Shown piece by piece: positions 19,901-26,305 of a DNA stretch of 37,884 nt (the first letter of the stretch is position 1; each line of letters begins with the position of its first letter). The stretch covers positions 1-37,884 of the forward strand of contig CAAGIZ010000184.1 of the NCBI GenBank assembly GCA_900770075.1, in the 5' to 3' direction. This DNA is from Spirochaetia bacterium. Its GTDB lineage: Bacteria; Spirochaetota; Spirochaetia; Treponematales; Treponemataceae. A model generated the notes under the pieces. It was not told where the DNA came from. It did not search any database and worked only from the letters and a program-made list of their open reading frames with translations. The position numbers were made by a program, and so were the translations under genes.

Positions 19901-20156
19901 CCGGCGCCGCATCCTTTAAATGCAGGTTTTCGCTTTCCCAATCTTCCAGAGCCGCAAGAACGCTTTTTTCCGCCAGTTTTTTCCAGTCCCTTTCCGAATA
20001 GTTTTTTCCGGCCTCAAGATAAAAATCCAGCCGTTCAAGACTTTTTTCCATAGAAAACTTCAGTTCCCCCGCCGGAAGAATGTTCAAAAAATAACAGAAC
20101 AGAATTCCGCAGGCACAAATTCTCCTAAAAAAATCCTTAGTTTTTTCATTTTTCAT
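10974..20156 (-). CDS. Giant exported coiled-coil protein with C-terminal M23 (LytM) peptidase domain
   Basis: 3060 residues in one uninterrupted frame. ATG 20156 has GGAGG seven bases upstream and overlaps the stop of the preceding RND gene. An N-terminal signal (KDFFRRICACGILFCYFLNILPAG) is followed by about 2200 residues of Glu/Lys-rich heptad-like helix, with a Gly-Ala-Ser linker (about 474-487, GAGSAGSAGSAGS) and an acidic patch (about 770). Residues about 2260-2400 are Ala/Gly-rich and hydrophobic (SVVLSVVSFGSMAAPLAAL and onward), possibly membrane-inserting. Next comes a region with HESFRDG near 2594. The C-terminus holds a complete M23 site: H2876-xxx-D2880, H2943 in EYLHM, and H2976-L-H2978. 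M23 enzymes cut peptide cross-links in peptidoglycan. It is last of a tightly spaced envelope gene run after the RND pump. The layout recalls very long spirochaete proteins I know of from Leptospira, but I could not test homology. Confidence 0.85.
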   Translation of the reverse strand: MKNEKTKDFFRRICACGILFCYFLNILPAGELKFSMEKSLERLDFYLEAGKNYSERDWKKLAEKSVLAALEDWESENLHLKDAAPEMYEDAFLEAEKNLKLETEKKYFQWLCLRSRERSVFENSQKLRLKISQATADFEVADEKNGNFSDLQRSFAEKTEAVIGTFLAELEAEGDFDGFTLEQIEKEGKMLAEAEQSRFLTRFLADKTSGENEKIQKAASSVGQKITERTVEQTDLLVTALFDSFEEKIENPDCQSPETENLLEKFDAVFGQGLKLWEQAETDFLSERMEWERQAGDTFYETEKIWQAALEELNQKKLDWEMKVQERIGQIQEKIASDTEKYRQKISESLKEYAASLENQLNSKLQAASAYSGIYSNLRQGLAAVYSGICASCESLESENSEKYRGLYSYWKTEAQENVAAIDGDFCLKLEQYIEENENLKGDRKAASFYGWFEQARDYNLKLKQVVEKLDGLSGAGAGSAGSAGSAGSFSELELEIYRIEIQQKYWLEEREIAEAAAEYVQAERAARKTEEEALQEKLSAEQKYELACDEYEKSLKKINDLEQQVQKVCTELEKSWEAVEKAEQKLEEAEEDYRSFYEERLGIDEETLVLQISSCLEKLLSAQKNRDDVLQFFYENGYSSQEKTECKKLVENDAVLQEAWKESVNCLEELKKKIEENDFLSAGGISGSEIFRAAKEKIDGFYGTASEKTGYEIQGLSGAYGEQICLIEEKIEGFDSLCVQFLEKAEAEKKLIDEKIALERKALAAANSQVEEDEEDEESDWDEAAEAAEEKYWQKKADDELNRKMFADRFSLQIMKAEILCLVSVVLNWERQKKAELEGLESFYEEDYDSEDWYYYESLTGFMPEIDDYYSDLSATLKNGSSNLTYAQKNEFEKKLKNFREQQEEIYETVKEADEENRKAVRILKSDFIKSEREKVKKSLYKTISGSPVCTESGYEDVLNFCYSLMTAAGSGTESVIQGVENFTEAYLRRESFRYCKVLKAEVNLEALEKEIASLKGENSAFEKAMEESSAAEGLEKQEKTDGIEGQEVEKYLKNSIRVKFLTFLQEDLKNSPVLYFETLNKYDFQKNSYLTESERSAAGQILENCVDIQLKNLENAVLQAAKVFGVKADSRLARSDSEKISILSKASDYEFYDNLAKKQVGKLSLLAGTFEDFSSQETRTELEAKNQTKNQCSEELRQSLEKYESKTGEYEKIAAAYEDAVENSKTLYEQTEKCRLEKRKAQAVYDCSQNIYLDYVEEADFEIFESPSARLEQAETVLERLDFTLSVLKEFSGQETKSSIGGVNEANDAGEEGSLSVCFKNFTEADRNYYLACVLNQKITSAVEKEREALKLAEKNEKIFRESLVIPLKTENFVFTECVNVEYSGEDKKYSFSLNKNSSETEEQKQKNTETQKEFFTACSNAAETADSGAENAEEGDFITAAETEILDWLSKMLSDEEYFKTVILASVYWLSEKDTGYENSVYSTAMNTDREMGDAHGIGADDYFKRYVINTARDAFLKLENTVNEEDIAKCVLFRKSSSFFAESISTMEKNLLRSLAFAQVEEKMDKRKKDNDCCYWIVKLFTGYRAYNSKGRAAINYSERAEALKKSTYMIYESFYSELSGNFESYKNALKNKEAALKNYKEVLFGKKDGAGEEGEAGTSGEDKKLSRHQVESMLKDSVFAELNDGESAENELLEIVRAFGEMGETEESDEFENILDFSEKLVNLCENSLQTASEELNEKSASAEKTLDEAREKFSDSIFIWSGDEKSDESEIKNLASLAFGENSLNVQEIKAGLLDYYKKYFKNDLSFTLENLNEAKDWFYFFSNLEEPDAEAELAESEEPATSTDSAAKSVTERYLSHFCDFEILKENFCMNRQQIFLEGALQSWEKENADVLEQLYLISAVSQREWSRAEEKLNARYNSWLWNFSKEYVQSDGLWQENYEEFLSGKQMWISQMYESAAAETGFAGLDGEKSAENALKKLKLKKIGEVEKQEFDSSSIVGELLKTSALSSLKNHFENVSFRAGQSNFYVPVSGAKTFRNEEMIEIQKIAGEVSQLMKKTSEKHSAQTAAEVLENSIAQEFEKISAMNEAAQKQVQNMVFEEGYSQKDSGYSRKVLVHSYLMKDTYKNQNVRFYSYFSADSPQFLYSISDFEHFEENSLSSIFAGLQKELKDWVFEIFGIHDGSSDIDGLIDLHIGTLPGEKSAGGSGQLGNIYRELEENRSEMLAGLSEMELAPWDKQIAPSSVSWVEVPSLRGLCTYATAIAASVVLSVVSFGSMAAPLAALCTAGISAAITSSTEATFAALDVCGGYKSWTEAGKQLAASAVTNSISALGGAAGAVVQGAGGIAGALLKMGVDATASVAGSAAASAVYTGSFTTFARGLTDLDSWSSSLVRGLGGFTTSALGTIDYTGFNSNQMQNISRFNSLVGGLTGNAAEYALTGQTSFNLLNLSQFSDNRLNSGLVELKIGKQGTKLALGTGGTDINYSTLTSAFSGAMDFRKNIQIEAYSRSNSMDGVQASLRLQHGFGGESEQKLLDEILSGKTKIVFSQEQNGRAQTEFDGTSKTITVNASLKNLTAEDQFKLGIILSHESFRDGITDNPDGQKLETVSAVYGHTIFAEKIASDPAYRNVMTGILSSDSDFSRNLRSDFEAVYSGNPEKLKDYVEKNYDSSADYWKLTSSGDIEYDGRKNLTDEFGNLLYESDATGLESSLVEILCGKNATAEQKKQVQDLMAEVFSHRLEGNDPENREKWFWNGSVKKENMGKKIEAEKVFGDYSDTIATQAFVRYYDDVTSYMVGEYLNLDMGNSMPSSVQNRKIPSSQKARQRIKDLCNAKIQFLQNQSGLVDTLNVTVSTAFKEVDLKHYFTYDNLHFGIDLATGENKQDNIEGKKIFSGFSGRVTTVTDLKTSPKDGNGIYIEYGYGFEGKFISTGYKGEYLHMKEKSTLSVGEVIGADTTIGFVGNTGTASEGPHLHYTTFTEKNTYRSDLMGSLMFGANAMKDNMINSTENKTVYNPTAFYEANKNKIGLSPKTDSLPSRFVTGIKKKVFFTSYFFTH

Positions 20157-23100
20157 AGTTTTCCTCCATATTTTTTTTATTTGGGCGGCTTTTTGGCAAG
20201 TTCGCTTCCTTCGGCAGGCTCAGGAACCAAACCCGCCAAAAACCAGGCTTTCCAGGGTTCCGCGCCTTCGCGCTCCATTGCTGCGCAACGGCACCGCCGC
20301 CCTTCCAATCCTTGCCGCGACGCAGGAGCGGCAAGGCGTGCGCCGCCGGCGCACACGTTCTCGCGCAAGGCAAGACCATGCACGTTACAACCAGCGAATT
20401 TAAAATCCCGAAAACCGTAAAAAACGCAACGGCACCGGCAAAATTCCCGGAACCGGTCAGGCACAGGGGAACCGCCCCTGCCATGGTCGTAAGGGAAGAA
20501 AGCATTATGCTTTTTATGCGGCTGCGTATTTTGAACAGATTTTTTTCATTCCTGCTTTCAAAAACATAGATTGCGTTGTTCACGGAAATCCCGGAAAGAA
20601 TTATCATTCCGACCAGATCCCCCGGCACAAAAGGAGAGCGGACGACAGCCTTTACAAAAAGCGGCAAAAAACAGGAAGCCGGAACTGTAAAGATTATCCA
20701 AAGACTTTTCCTGAAATCTTCCGTCAAACACACAAGCACTAAAAAAATCTGAACAATGCAAAAACCGATTCCATAGATTAAAGTCCTATAATCCTCTCCC
20801 AGCCGCTGCAATTCCCTGTCCAGCGAAAAAGAATAGCCTTTGTCAAAATCAAAGTTTTTCAGGACGGCTTTAACGTCTTCAACTGCCCTTTGGGCACTTA
20901 CACCATCCGCTTCCAAAGTTATGAATGCACACCGCCTGCCGTCTTTCCGGTATATCTTCGGGACTGCCTTTTCCAGAGCGATTTTTCCAAGGCTTTCCAG
21001 AGGAACAACTCCGCCTTCCACAGGAACCAAAAGCCGTGAAAAACTTAAATAATCCGGGTTTTCCTTAAAGTTGCCCCGAACCCGCACGTCATACTCCTTG
21101 TTTCCGTCATACCATTTGTCCGCAACAGGCCCGAACATAAACCACCGCAAGTCCGAGGAAAGCCCCTGGACCGTAAGACCGTTTTTAAAAAGTTTTTCCC
21201 TGTCCGGGTAAAAAACATATTGAGTCTCCGCTTCCTTAAAATTCAGGACGACCGTGCCGTATTTTCCCGTCTGCTGTAAAATTTCTGCCGCCTTTTCTGC
21301 GTTTTCTCGGCATTTTTCGCTGTCATCTCCCGTAAAGGCCAGCTGCATTTTCAGATGTTTTCTTCTGTATGATTTTTTCGCCCCTTCAACATACAGAAAA
21401 CCGTCGCAAATCAAAGGCTGAAGTCCGGCCACAAAACTGCAAACCTCTCCCCGGTTCTTGTCTTCCGAAAAACCGATTTCAAATTCTCCGCTGCCCTTTG
21501 AAACTTCCCATTTTACAAACTCCACAAAACTCTCCTGATTCAGCCGGTTTACAAAAGGCAGAAGGCTGTCCCTCACGGATTCCTTCGTGCGTCCGCTTTC
21601 AAAATCAACAGAACAAAAAACCACATTTCCCTGATTTTCAAAGCTGAGGTTTTTCCCCGCAAAAAACATAAAGCAAACCGGCGACAAAACCATCACGGCA
21701 AAAACAGTCAGAAAAACTTTCCTGTTCCGCCCCGCAAAAACCGCCATCCGGTAAAAATTCCTTAAAAAGATTCTTCTTTCAAAAAATCCCTTTTTTTCCG
21801 GCGAAATCTTTTTCTTTCCTTCATCAAAAATAAAGCAGGGCAGAAAAATCAGGACGAGGACGGCAGAAACAACAGTCATGACCGTTATGGCAAGGGCAAT
21901 TCCTCCGATTCCAGGCAGGATGGCATCCATAAAAAAAAGTGGCAGGCAGGCAAGAAGGGTGGTAAGTCCGGCAGAAATCAGGGAACCGTTCTGAGTTTTC
22001 AATTCCATAAAAAACTGCTCTTTGGAATTAAGACCAGATTTCTGCTTTTCAGCCATTTCGGCAACCACAAGGGCAGGATCCGCCACAAGCCCCAGTGCAA
22101 TGGAAATTCCGGCAAGGGTGTTCTGATTTATGCTCATTCCAAGAATCCTGAATATTCCTAAAGTCCAGATGCAGGAAACAGGCAGCAGCATAAAGGTCAG
22201 AAAAACCATTTTTTTGGACTTAAAAAACAGGGGAATTATAATCAAAATGCAGGCAAGTCCCTGCAAAAGCGAAAAGAAAACGCCTTTCAGCATTTTTTTC
22301 TGTTTCTGCCCCATGTCATAGAGAATTTTGAAGTCTAAACCTTCCGGCTCTCCGGCCACGGACTGATTTTCGATAATCTTCCGGCAGGCATCAGAAATCC
22401 TTATTCCGTTTCCTTCAGAAGAAGACTTTACAGTCAAAAAAACACATTTTTTGTTTCCCAGAAAAGACAGGGATTTTTCTTCCCCGGAGATTTTTTTTAT
22501 TTCCGCAATTTTTTCCAGGGCAAAAACTCCGTCTCCGGAATTTACCGGAAGCATTTTCAGCTGTTTCAAAGAAGAAAGTCTTGTGTTGAATTCCACCGGC
22601 TGTTTTTCATTTCCGGTCTGTAAATAAGAAGAAAAACTGCCAGAATTTCCGTCCTGCACCGCTTGAACAATTGCATTCGGATTCACTCTGGCAGCACCGG
22701 CTTTTTGAGAATCAAATACCGCACAAATTTCTTCTTCAAGCCCGCCAGAAACGATTACCTGGCTTACGCCTTCCACCGCTTCAATTTTTTTCCGCAGTGA
22801 ATTTTCAATGTACAGCGTCAGTGCAGAAAGTTTTTCCTGCTGCCCGTCCTTCACGGAAAACGCAGCACAGAACACCCCTTTTGCCCCGGCTTCAGAAGAA
22901 TAAATTCTTGGTTTCTGAACGTCTGAAGGAAGTTTTTCATAAACGCTGTCTGCTGCATTGCTGACCAAAAGATACAGCCTGTCTGATTTTTCTTTTTTTG
23001 AAAAATAAATGCTTGTTACGGTTTTTGAGTGTTCTGCCACCGAGCGGAGTTCCAGAATACCGGGAATTGAATTCAGCCTGGCTTCAAGAGGAACCGTTAT

Positions 23101-23313
23101 GATTTCTTCTATTTTTTTTGCATCCATTCCGAAATATTCAAATTCAACGCTGAAAACCGTATACCTGGAATCCTTTTTTTCACCTGTTTCAATCCCCAGT
23201 GCAGAAAACCCAAGGATGACAGAAGCAATAAAAAAGACAAAAAAGGCAGTTTTTGGCGAAGCGTAGAATTTCCAGAATTTAACGCTCTTATCAGTTTTGT
23301 TTTTTGTGTTCAT
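20146..23313 (-). CDS. RND family efflux transporter, second subunit (repeat-encoded C-terminus)
   Basis: 1055 residues from ATG 23313, which has GGAGG five bases upstream; the longer frame to 23379 lies inside the previous gene. It has the HAE-type RND layout: TM1 (about 17-38), periplasmic loop, TM2-6 (about 335-500), TM7, second loop, TM8-12 (about 850-985). The TM4 motif reads LGLVADPALVVAE: the first proton-relay Asp is D412, but the second position, Asp in AcrB, is Pro413. TM10 reads GISVNNAIYVFES, with Asn where AcrB has Lys. After TM12 (LVVTCMVLP) about 65 residues are encoded by intergenic repeat copy 4 and are Pro/Arg/Lys-rich. The gene overlaps the first RND gene by 23 bp and the giant gene by 11 bp. 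A second RND subunit in a heteromeric pump is the best reading; substrate unknown. Confidence 0.87.
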   Translation of the reverse strand: MNTKNKTDKSVKFWKFYASPKTAFFVFFIASVILGFSALGIETGEKKDSRYTVFSVEFEYFGMDAKKIEEIITVPLEARLNSIPGILELRSVAEHSKTVTSIYFSKKEKSDRLYLLVSNAADSVYEKLPSDVQKPRIYSSEAGAKGVFCAAFSVKDGQQEKLSALTLYIENSLRKKIEAVEGVSQVIVSGGLEEEICAVFDSQKAGAARVNPNAIVQAVQDGNSGSFSSYLQTGNEKQPVEFNTRLSSLKQLKMLPVNSGDGVFALEKIAEIKKISGEEKSLSFLGNKKCVFLTVKSSSEGNGIRISDACRKIIENQSVAGEPEGLDFKILYDMGQKQKKMLKGVFFSLLQGLACILIIIPLFFKSKKMVFLTFMLLPVSCIWTLGIFRILGMSINQNTLAGISIALGLVADPALVVAEMAEKQKSGLNSKEQFFMELKTQNGSLISAGLTTLLACLPLFFMDAILPGIGGIALAITVMTVVSAVLVLIFLPCFIFDEGKKKISPEKKGFFERRIFLRNFYRMAVFAGRNRKVFLTVFAVMVLSPVCFMFFAGKNLSFENQGNVVFCSVDFESGRTKESVRDSLLPFVNRLNQESFVEFVKWEVSKGSGEFEIGFSEDKNRGEVCSFVAGLQPLICDGFLYVEGAKKSYRRKHLKMQLAFTGDDSEKCRENAEKAAEILQQTGKYGTVVLNFKEAETQYVFYPDREKLFKNGLTVQGLSSDLRWFMFGPVADKWYDGNKEYDVRVRGNFKENPDYLSFSRLLVPVEGGVVPLESLGKIALEKAVPKIYRKDGRRCAFITLEADGVSAQRAVEDVKAVLKNFDFDKGYSFSLDRELQRLGEDYRTLIYGIGFCIVQIFLVLVCLTEDFRKSLWIIFTVPASCFLPLFVKAVVRSPFVPGDLVGMIILSGISVNNAIYVFESRNEKNLFKIRSRIKSIMLSSLTTMAGAVPLCLTGSGNFAGAVAFFTVFGILNSLVVTCMVLPCARTCAPAAHALPLLRRGKDWKGGGAVAQQWSAKARNPGKPGFWRVWFLSLPKEANLPKSRPNKKNMEENYEK
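20172..20356 (-). repeat. Structured repeat element, copy 4, inside the 3' end of an RND gene
   Basis: On the minus strand it repeats the block order of copy 3: GCGCACGCC, hairpin CCTTGCCGC/GCGGCAAGG (20310-20336), GATTGGAAGGGC, AATGGAGCG, GCGGAACCCTG, AAAGCCTG, a TGAGCCTGCCGAAG segment, AAAAAGCC and CCCAAAT, ending just before the ribosome site of the giant gene. The first hairpin differs from copy 3 by a paired change (A-T to G-C). Confidence 0.85.
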
Positions 23314-26296
23314 CTTTCCTCCACGCAAGAGAGACTTTTTCCCCTGAATAAAAACTGAAGAGAATGCAGGGAACTGCAAAAATCACTATTGCAAAAGAAA
23401 AAAACAGACCTCCCGTAACAGCCGTTGCCATTGAACTCTGGGCATTTTTTCCAAGGGGATCTATGGCAAATGGAAGCAGGGCAAGAACTGAAGTCAAGGT
23501 AGTTATAAAAACAGAGCGGAATTTCTGCTTACAGCACAGGCAGAGATTATCTGTTGTTCTTTTCTTCACCGGGTCAAGGTTTTCAATGCTTTCAAAGATG
23601 ATTATTGAATTGTTTACGGAAGTTCCGAACAGGATTACAAGGGCAATTATGCTGTTTATGTTCAGGGACTGTCGGAAAACCAGAAGGGACAAAAAAGCAC
23701 CTGTAAAGGCCGGCGGCAGGGCAAGAAGCATAAAAAGCGGAATCGAAAAAGATTCAAACTGAGCGCCCATCACGCAATACAGAAGAAGGACAACTACCAA
23801 AAGAAGGCTGAGCGCATTTTTAAACAGTTCTTTCAGGTTTTCCTGACCGGGATTTTCGCAATCCGAAAGAAAGTCCGTATTTTTCTTCAGCGGGTCATCA
23901 GCAAAAAGACGGAGGATTTTTCCATCCCGCCTGTTGAACCTGAAAAACACCTTTTCGCAATTCTGCTTTTTAAGGCTTCCCAAGGCTCCGAGAGGAATTT
24001 TTGTTCCCTCAAAAACCACCAGGGACTGCAAAATCTCCTGAGGATTTGAAATTTCAGGCGAAGCATATTTCAGTTTTATTTTTGTCTTTTTTCCGCCTTC
24101 GTAAAAATATCCTCCATCCGTACCTTTCAGAATTTCTCTGGCCGCCTTTGCAATTTCTCCGGCAGGGATATTATATTGGGAGCATATTTTTCTGTCCGGC
24201 TCAAAAACGTATTCTACGGCAGTGCTGTCAGGTTCAAAAAAAGCCGGTGCATAAAAATCAAGTTTCTGCTTCAAGGATTTTTCGTCTTCGGCAAGGAGAA
24301 TCCTCTTTCCGCCATCCGTATCCATCACCTGCTCAAGAAGGTTTTTGCTGGTTTCTACCGAGTATTTTGTACAATTGCCTTTCAAAACTCCTTCTAGAAA
24401 ATCCTTTGCCAGTTTCACATCCCTTACAGTACAGCAAAGGATAATTCTCTCCCGGGAAGTTTCAGTTTCCGAAAGGCTTTCAAAATCAGTTTTTTCAACT
24501 CCGCAGGACAGGGTAAACCTGCTGAAATTTTCATTTTCCGAAAGAATTTTTTCAAGCTGTCTGGAATTTTCCCTCAAAAAAAGATCCGAAACTCCTTCAT
24601 CAAAATAAATTTTTGCGGTAAGTTCCGGGGAAAAAACAGAAGGCATCATTTCAACCTTCAAAAAAAATGCTGCCGCCGCTCCGCACAAAAACAGGGCAAA
24701 CAGAAAGGGAGGGACAATTTTTCTTCTTAAAAGGAGCCCGTTCAGCAAAAAAACGTACCTGTCCTTCAATGCACAAAAAATGCGGCTCTCAGGAAGGCAA
24801 ACCCCCTCAAACCTGTTTTTTCTGCAAAGAAGAACCAGAACCGCAGGAACGCAGGAAAGGGAAAAAACACAGGAAAAAAACACCGAAGAAATTACGGCAA
24901 GAGCCAGGTCAGAAAAAAGTTTTCCCGTAAGCCCCTCAAGAAAGAAAAAAGGCAGGAAGACTACTATGGTGGTAAGGGCAGAGCCGACGGAAGAAAGCCG
25001 GACTTCCAGTGCACTTTCAAGAACAAGATTTTCCCCGCCCTCAGGACTCCGGCCGGTTTTAGAAAAAAAGTTTTCTACCAGCACGATGGAAGAGTCGATT
25101 ACCATTCCTATTCCCACGGCAATTCCCGAAATCGAAATCAAATTCAGCGTTCTTGAAAAAATTCTGAGGCACAAAACGCAGCCCAAAACCGAAAGCGGCA
25201 TGACCGAAGCAACCAGAAAAGCAGCATCCAGCCGCCGGAAAAACAAAATCAGGACAAAAATTGTGATAAAAACTCCCGTCAAAAGGGAAAAGACCAGCTG
25301 CCTTATGGAATCAGAAAGCTGTATCGAAAAATCAGAAACAACGAAAAACTCAAAATCCCGACCGTAAACAGAAGAAAGTTCCTCCAGAACCTTTTTTATC
25401 CGTCCCGAAAGAAAAATCGGACTCGTGCCGTTTTTTCTGGAAATTCCTGCACATACCGCTTCCCGTCCGTTGAAAGAAAAATAACTTCCGCCTTCTTCCG
25501 AGCCGCTGGCAACAAAGGCCAGATTTTCCAGCTTTACCAGACTGCCATCGGAAAGACTCAGGGGAATTTTTTCAAATTCTTCCATATTTTTCAAAAGTCC
25601 GTCAGTCTTTACGGAAAACTCCCTGCTTCCTTCGATTACCGTTCCCGCCGGGTATTCAAAATTTGAGGAAAAGAGTGTTTTTGCAACCGAATCCAGAGAC
25701 CCGCCCACCGACTGAAGCTTGAGCCTGTCAAAATTCAGCTGGAGTTCCTCTTTTTCTCCGCCAGTTATCTTTATTTCAGACACGCCCTCCACCCTCTGAA
25801 GCCGGGGCTTAAAGTCGTTGTCTGCCATAAACCGGGCATATTTCATGTTTCCGTCTTTCGGAACCACGGCAACCTTCAAAGTATCGGCGGCATAGGGATT
25901 GAAAATCTTTACCTCAGGCTTTGAACAGCCGGAAGGCAGCACAGAATAACACTGATCCAAAAATTGCCGGCATTCTGAAAAAGCAGTTTCTATTTCCGCA
26001 TTCCAGCGAAATTCCAGACACACAAGGGAAAGACCGTCCCTTGTAATGGAAGAAATTTTCTTTATTCCCTTGACCGAAGCCGTGCTGTCTTCCAATGGAA
26101 CGGTGACGAGGTTTTTCATCTGTTCAGCCGGAAGACCTTCATATTCTGCACTTACCAGCAAAAACCGATCTTCAATTTCCGGAAGATAGTCCAAAGGGCA
26201 GAGTTTCAGGGCAACCAGAGAACAGATTATGAACGAGAACAAAAGCATTAAAACCGAAACCGGGTGTTTTACAGAAAAACTGATGATTTTTTCCAA
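23291..26296 (-). CDS. RND family efflux transporter, first subunit
   Basis: 1001 residues, inner membrane, HAE-type RND fold: TM1 at about 12-30 (SVLMLLFSFIICSLVAL), TM2-6 at about 335-490, TM7 near 535, TM8-12 at about 835-985. TM4 has GMVIDSSIVLVEN, with D401 present and Ser402 where AcrB has a second Asp; TM10 has GTSVNNSIIIFES. This single-Asp, double-Asn pattern also occurs in other RND branches, so activity is plausible. The start is TTG at 26296 with AGGAG six bases upstream; no ATG fits better. It lies nine bases after the adaptor gene and overlaps the second RND gene. It is expected to take substrates from the periplasm or inner membrane and pass them via the HlyD-like adaptor to the TolC-like channel. 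Substrate unknown. Confidence 0.9.
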   Translation of the reverse strand: MEKIISFSVKHPVSVLMLLFSFIICSLVALKLCPLDYLPEIEDRFLLVSAEYEGLPAEQMKNLVTVPLEDSTASVKGIKKISSITRDGLSLVCLEFRWNAEIETAFSECRQFLDQCYSVLPSGCSKPEVKIFNPYAADTLKVAVVPKDGNMKYARFMADNDFKPRLQRVEGVSEIKITGGEKEELQLNFDRLKLQSVGGSLDSVAKTLFSSNFEYPAGTVIEGSREFSVKTDGLLKNMEEFEKIPLSLSDGSLVKLENLAFVASGSEEGGSYFSFNGREAVCAGISRKNGTSPIFLSGRIKKVLEELSSVYGRDFEFFVVSDFSIQLSDSIRQLVFSLLTGVFITIFVLILFFRRLDAAFLVASVMPLSVLGCVLCLRIFSRTLNLISISGIAVGIGMVIDSSIVLVENFFSKTGRSPEGGENLVLESALEVRLSSVGSALTTIVVFLPFFFLEGLTGKLFSDLALAVISSVFFSCVFSLSCVPAVLVLLCRKNRFEGVCLPESRIFCALKDRYVFLLNGLLLRRKIVPPFLFALFLCGAAAAFFLKVEMMPSVFSPELTAKIYFDEGVSDLFLRENSRQLEKILSENENFSRFTLSCGVEKTDFESLSETETSRERIILCCTVRDVKLAKDFLEGVLKGNCTKYSVETSKNLLEQVMDTDGGKRILLAEDEKSLKQKLDFYAPAFFEPDSTAVEYVFEPDRKICSQYNIPAGEIAKAAREILKGTDGGYFYEGGKKTKIKLKYASPEISNPQEILQSLVVFEGTKIPLGALGSLKKQNCEKVFFRFNRRDGKILRLFADDPLKKNTDFLSDCENPGQENLKELFKNALSLLLVVVLLLYCVMGAQFESFSIPLFMLLALPPAFTGAFLSLLVFRQSLNINSIIALVILFGTSVNNSIIIFESIENLDPVKKRTTDNLCLCCKQKFRSVFITTLTSVLALLPFAIDPLGKNAQSSMATAVTGGLFFSFAIVIFAVPCILFSFYSGEKVSLAWRKDEHKKQN

Positions 26297-26305
26297 TCTG
26301 AACTC

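Noticed and set aside
18788..20420. Several Pro/Phe-rich plus-strand ORFs, including one of 277 residues
   Set aside because: They are shadows of the purine-rich coding strand of the giant gene. The same applies to plus-strand ORFs opposite the RND, adaptor and TolC-like genes.
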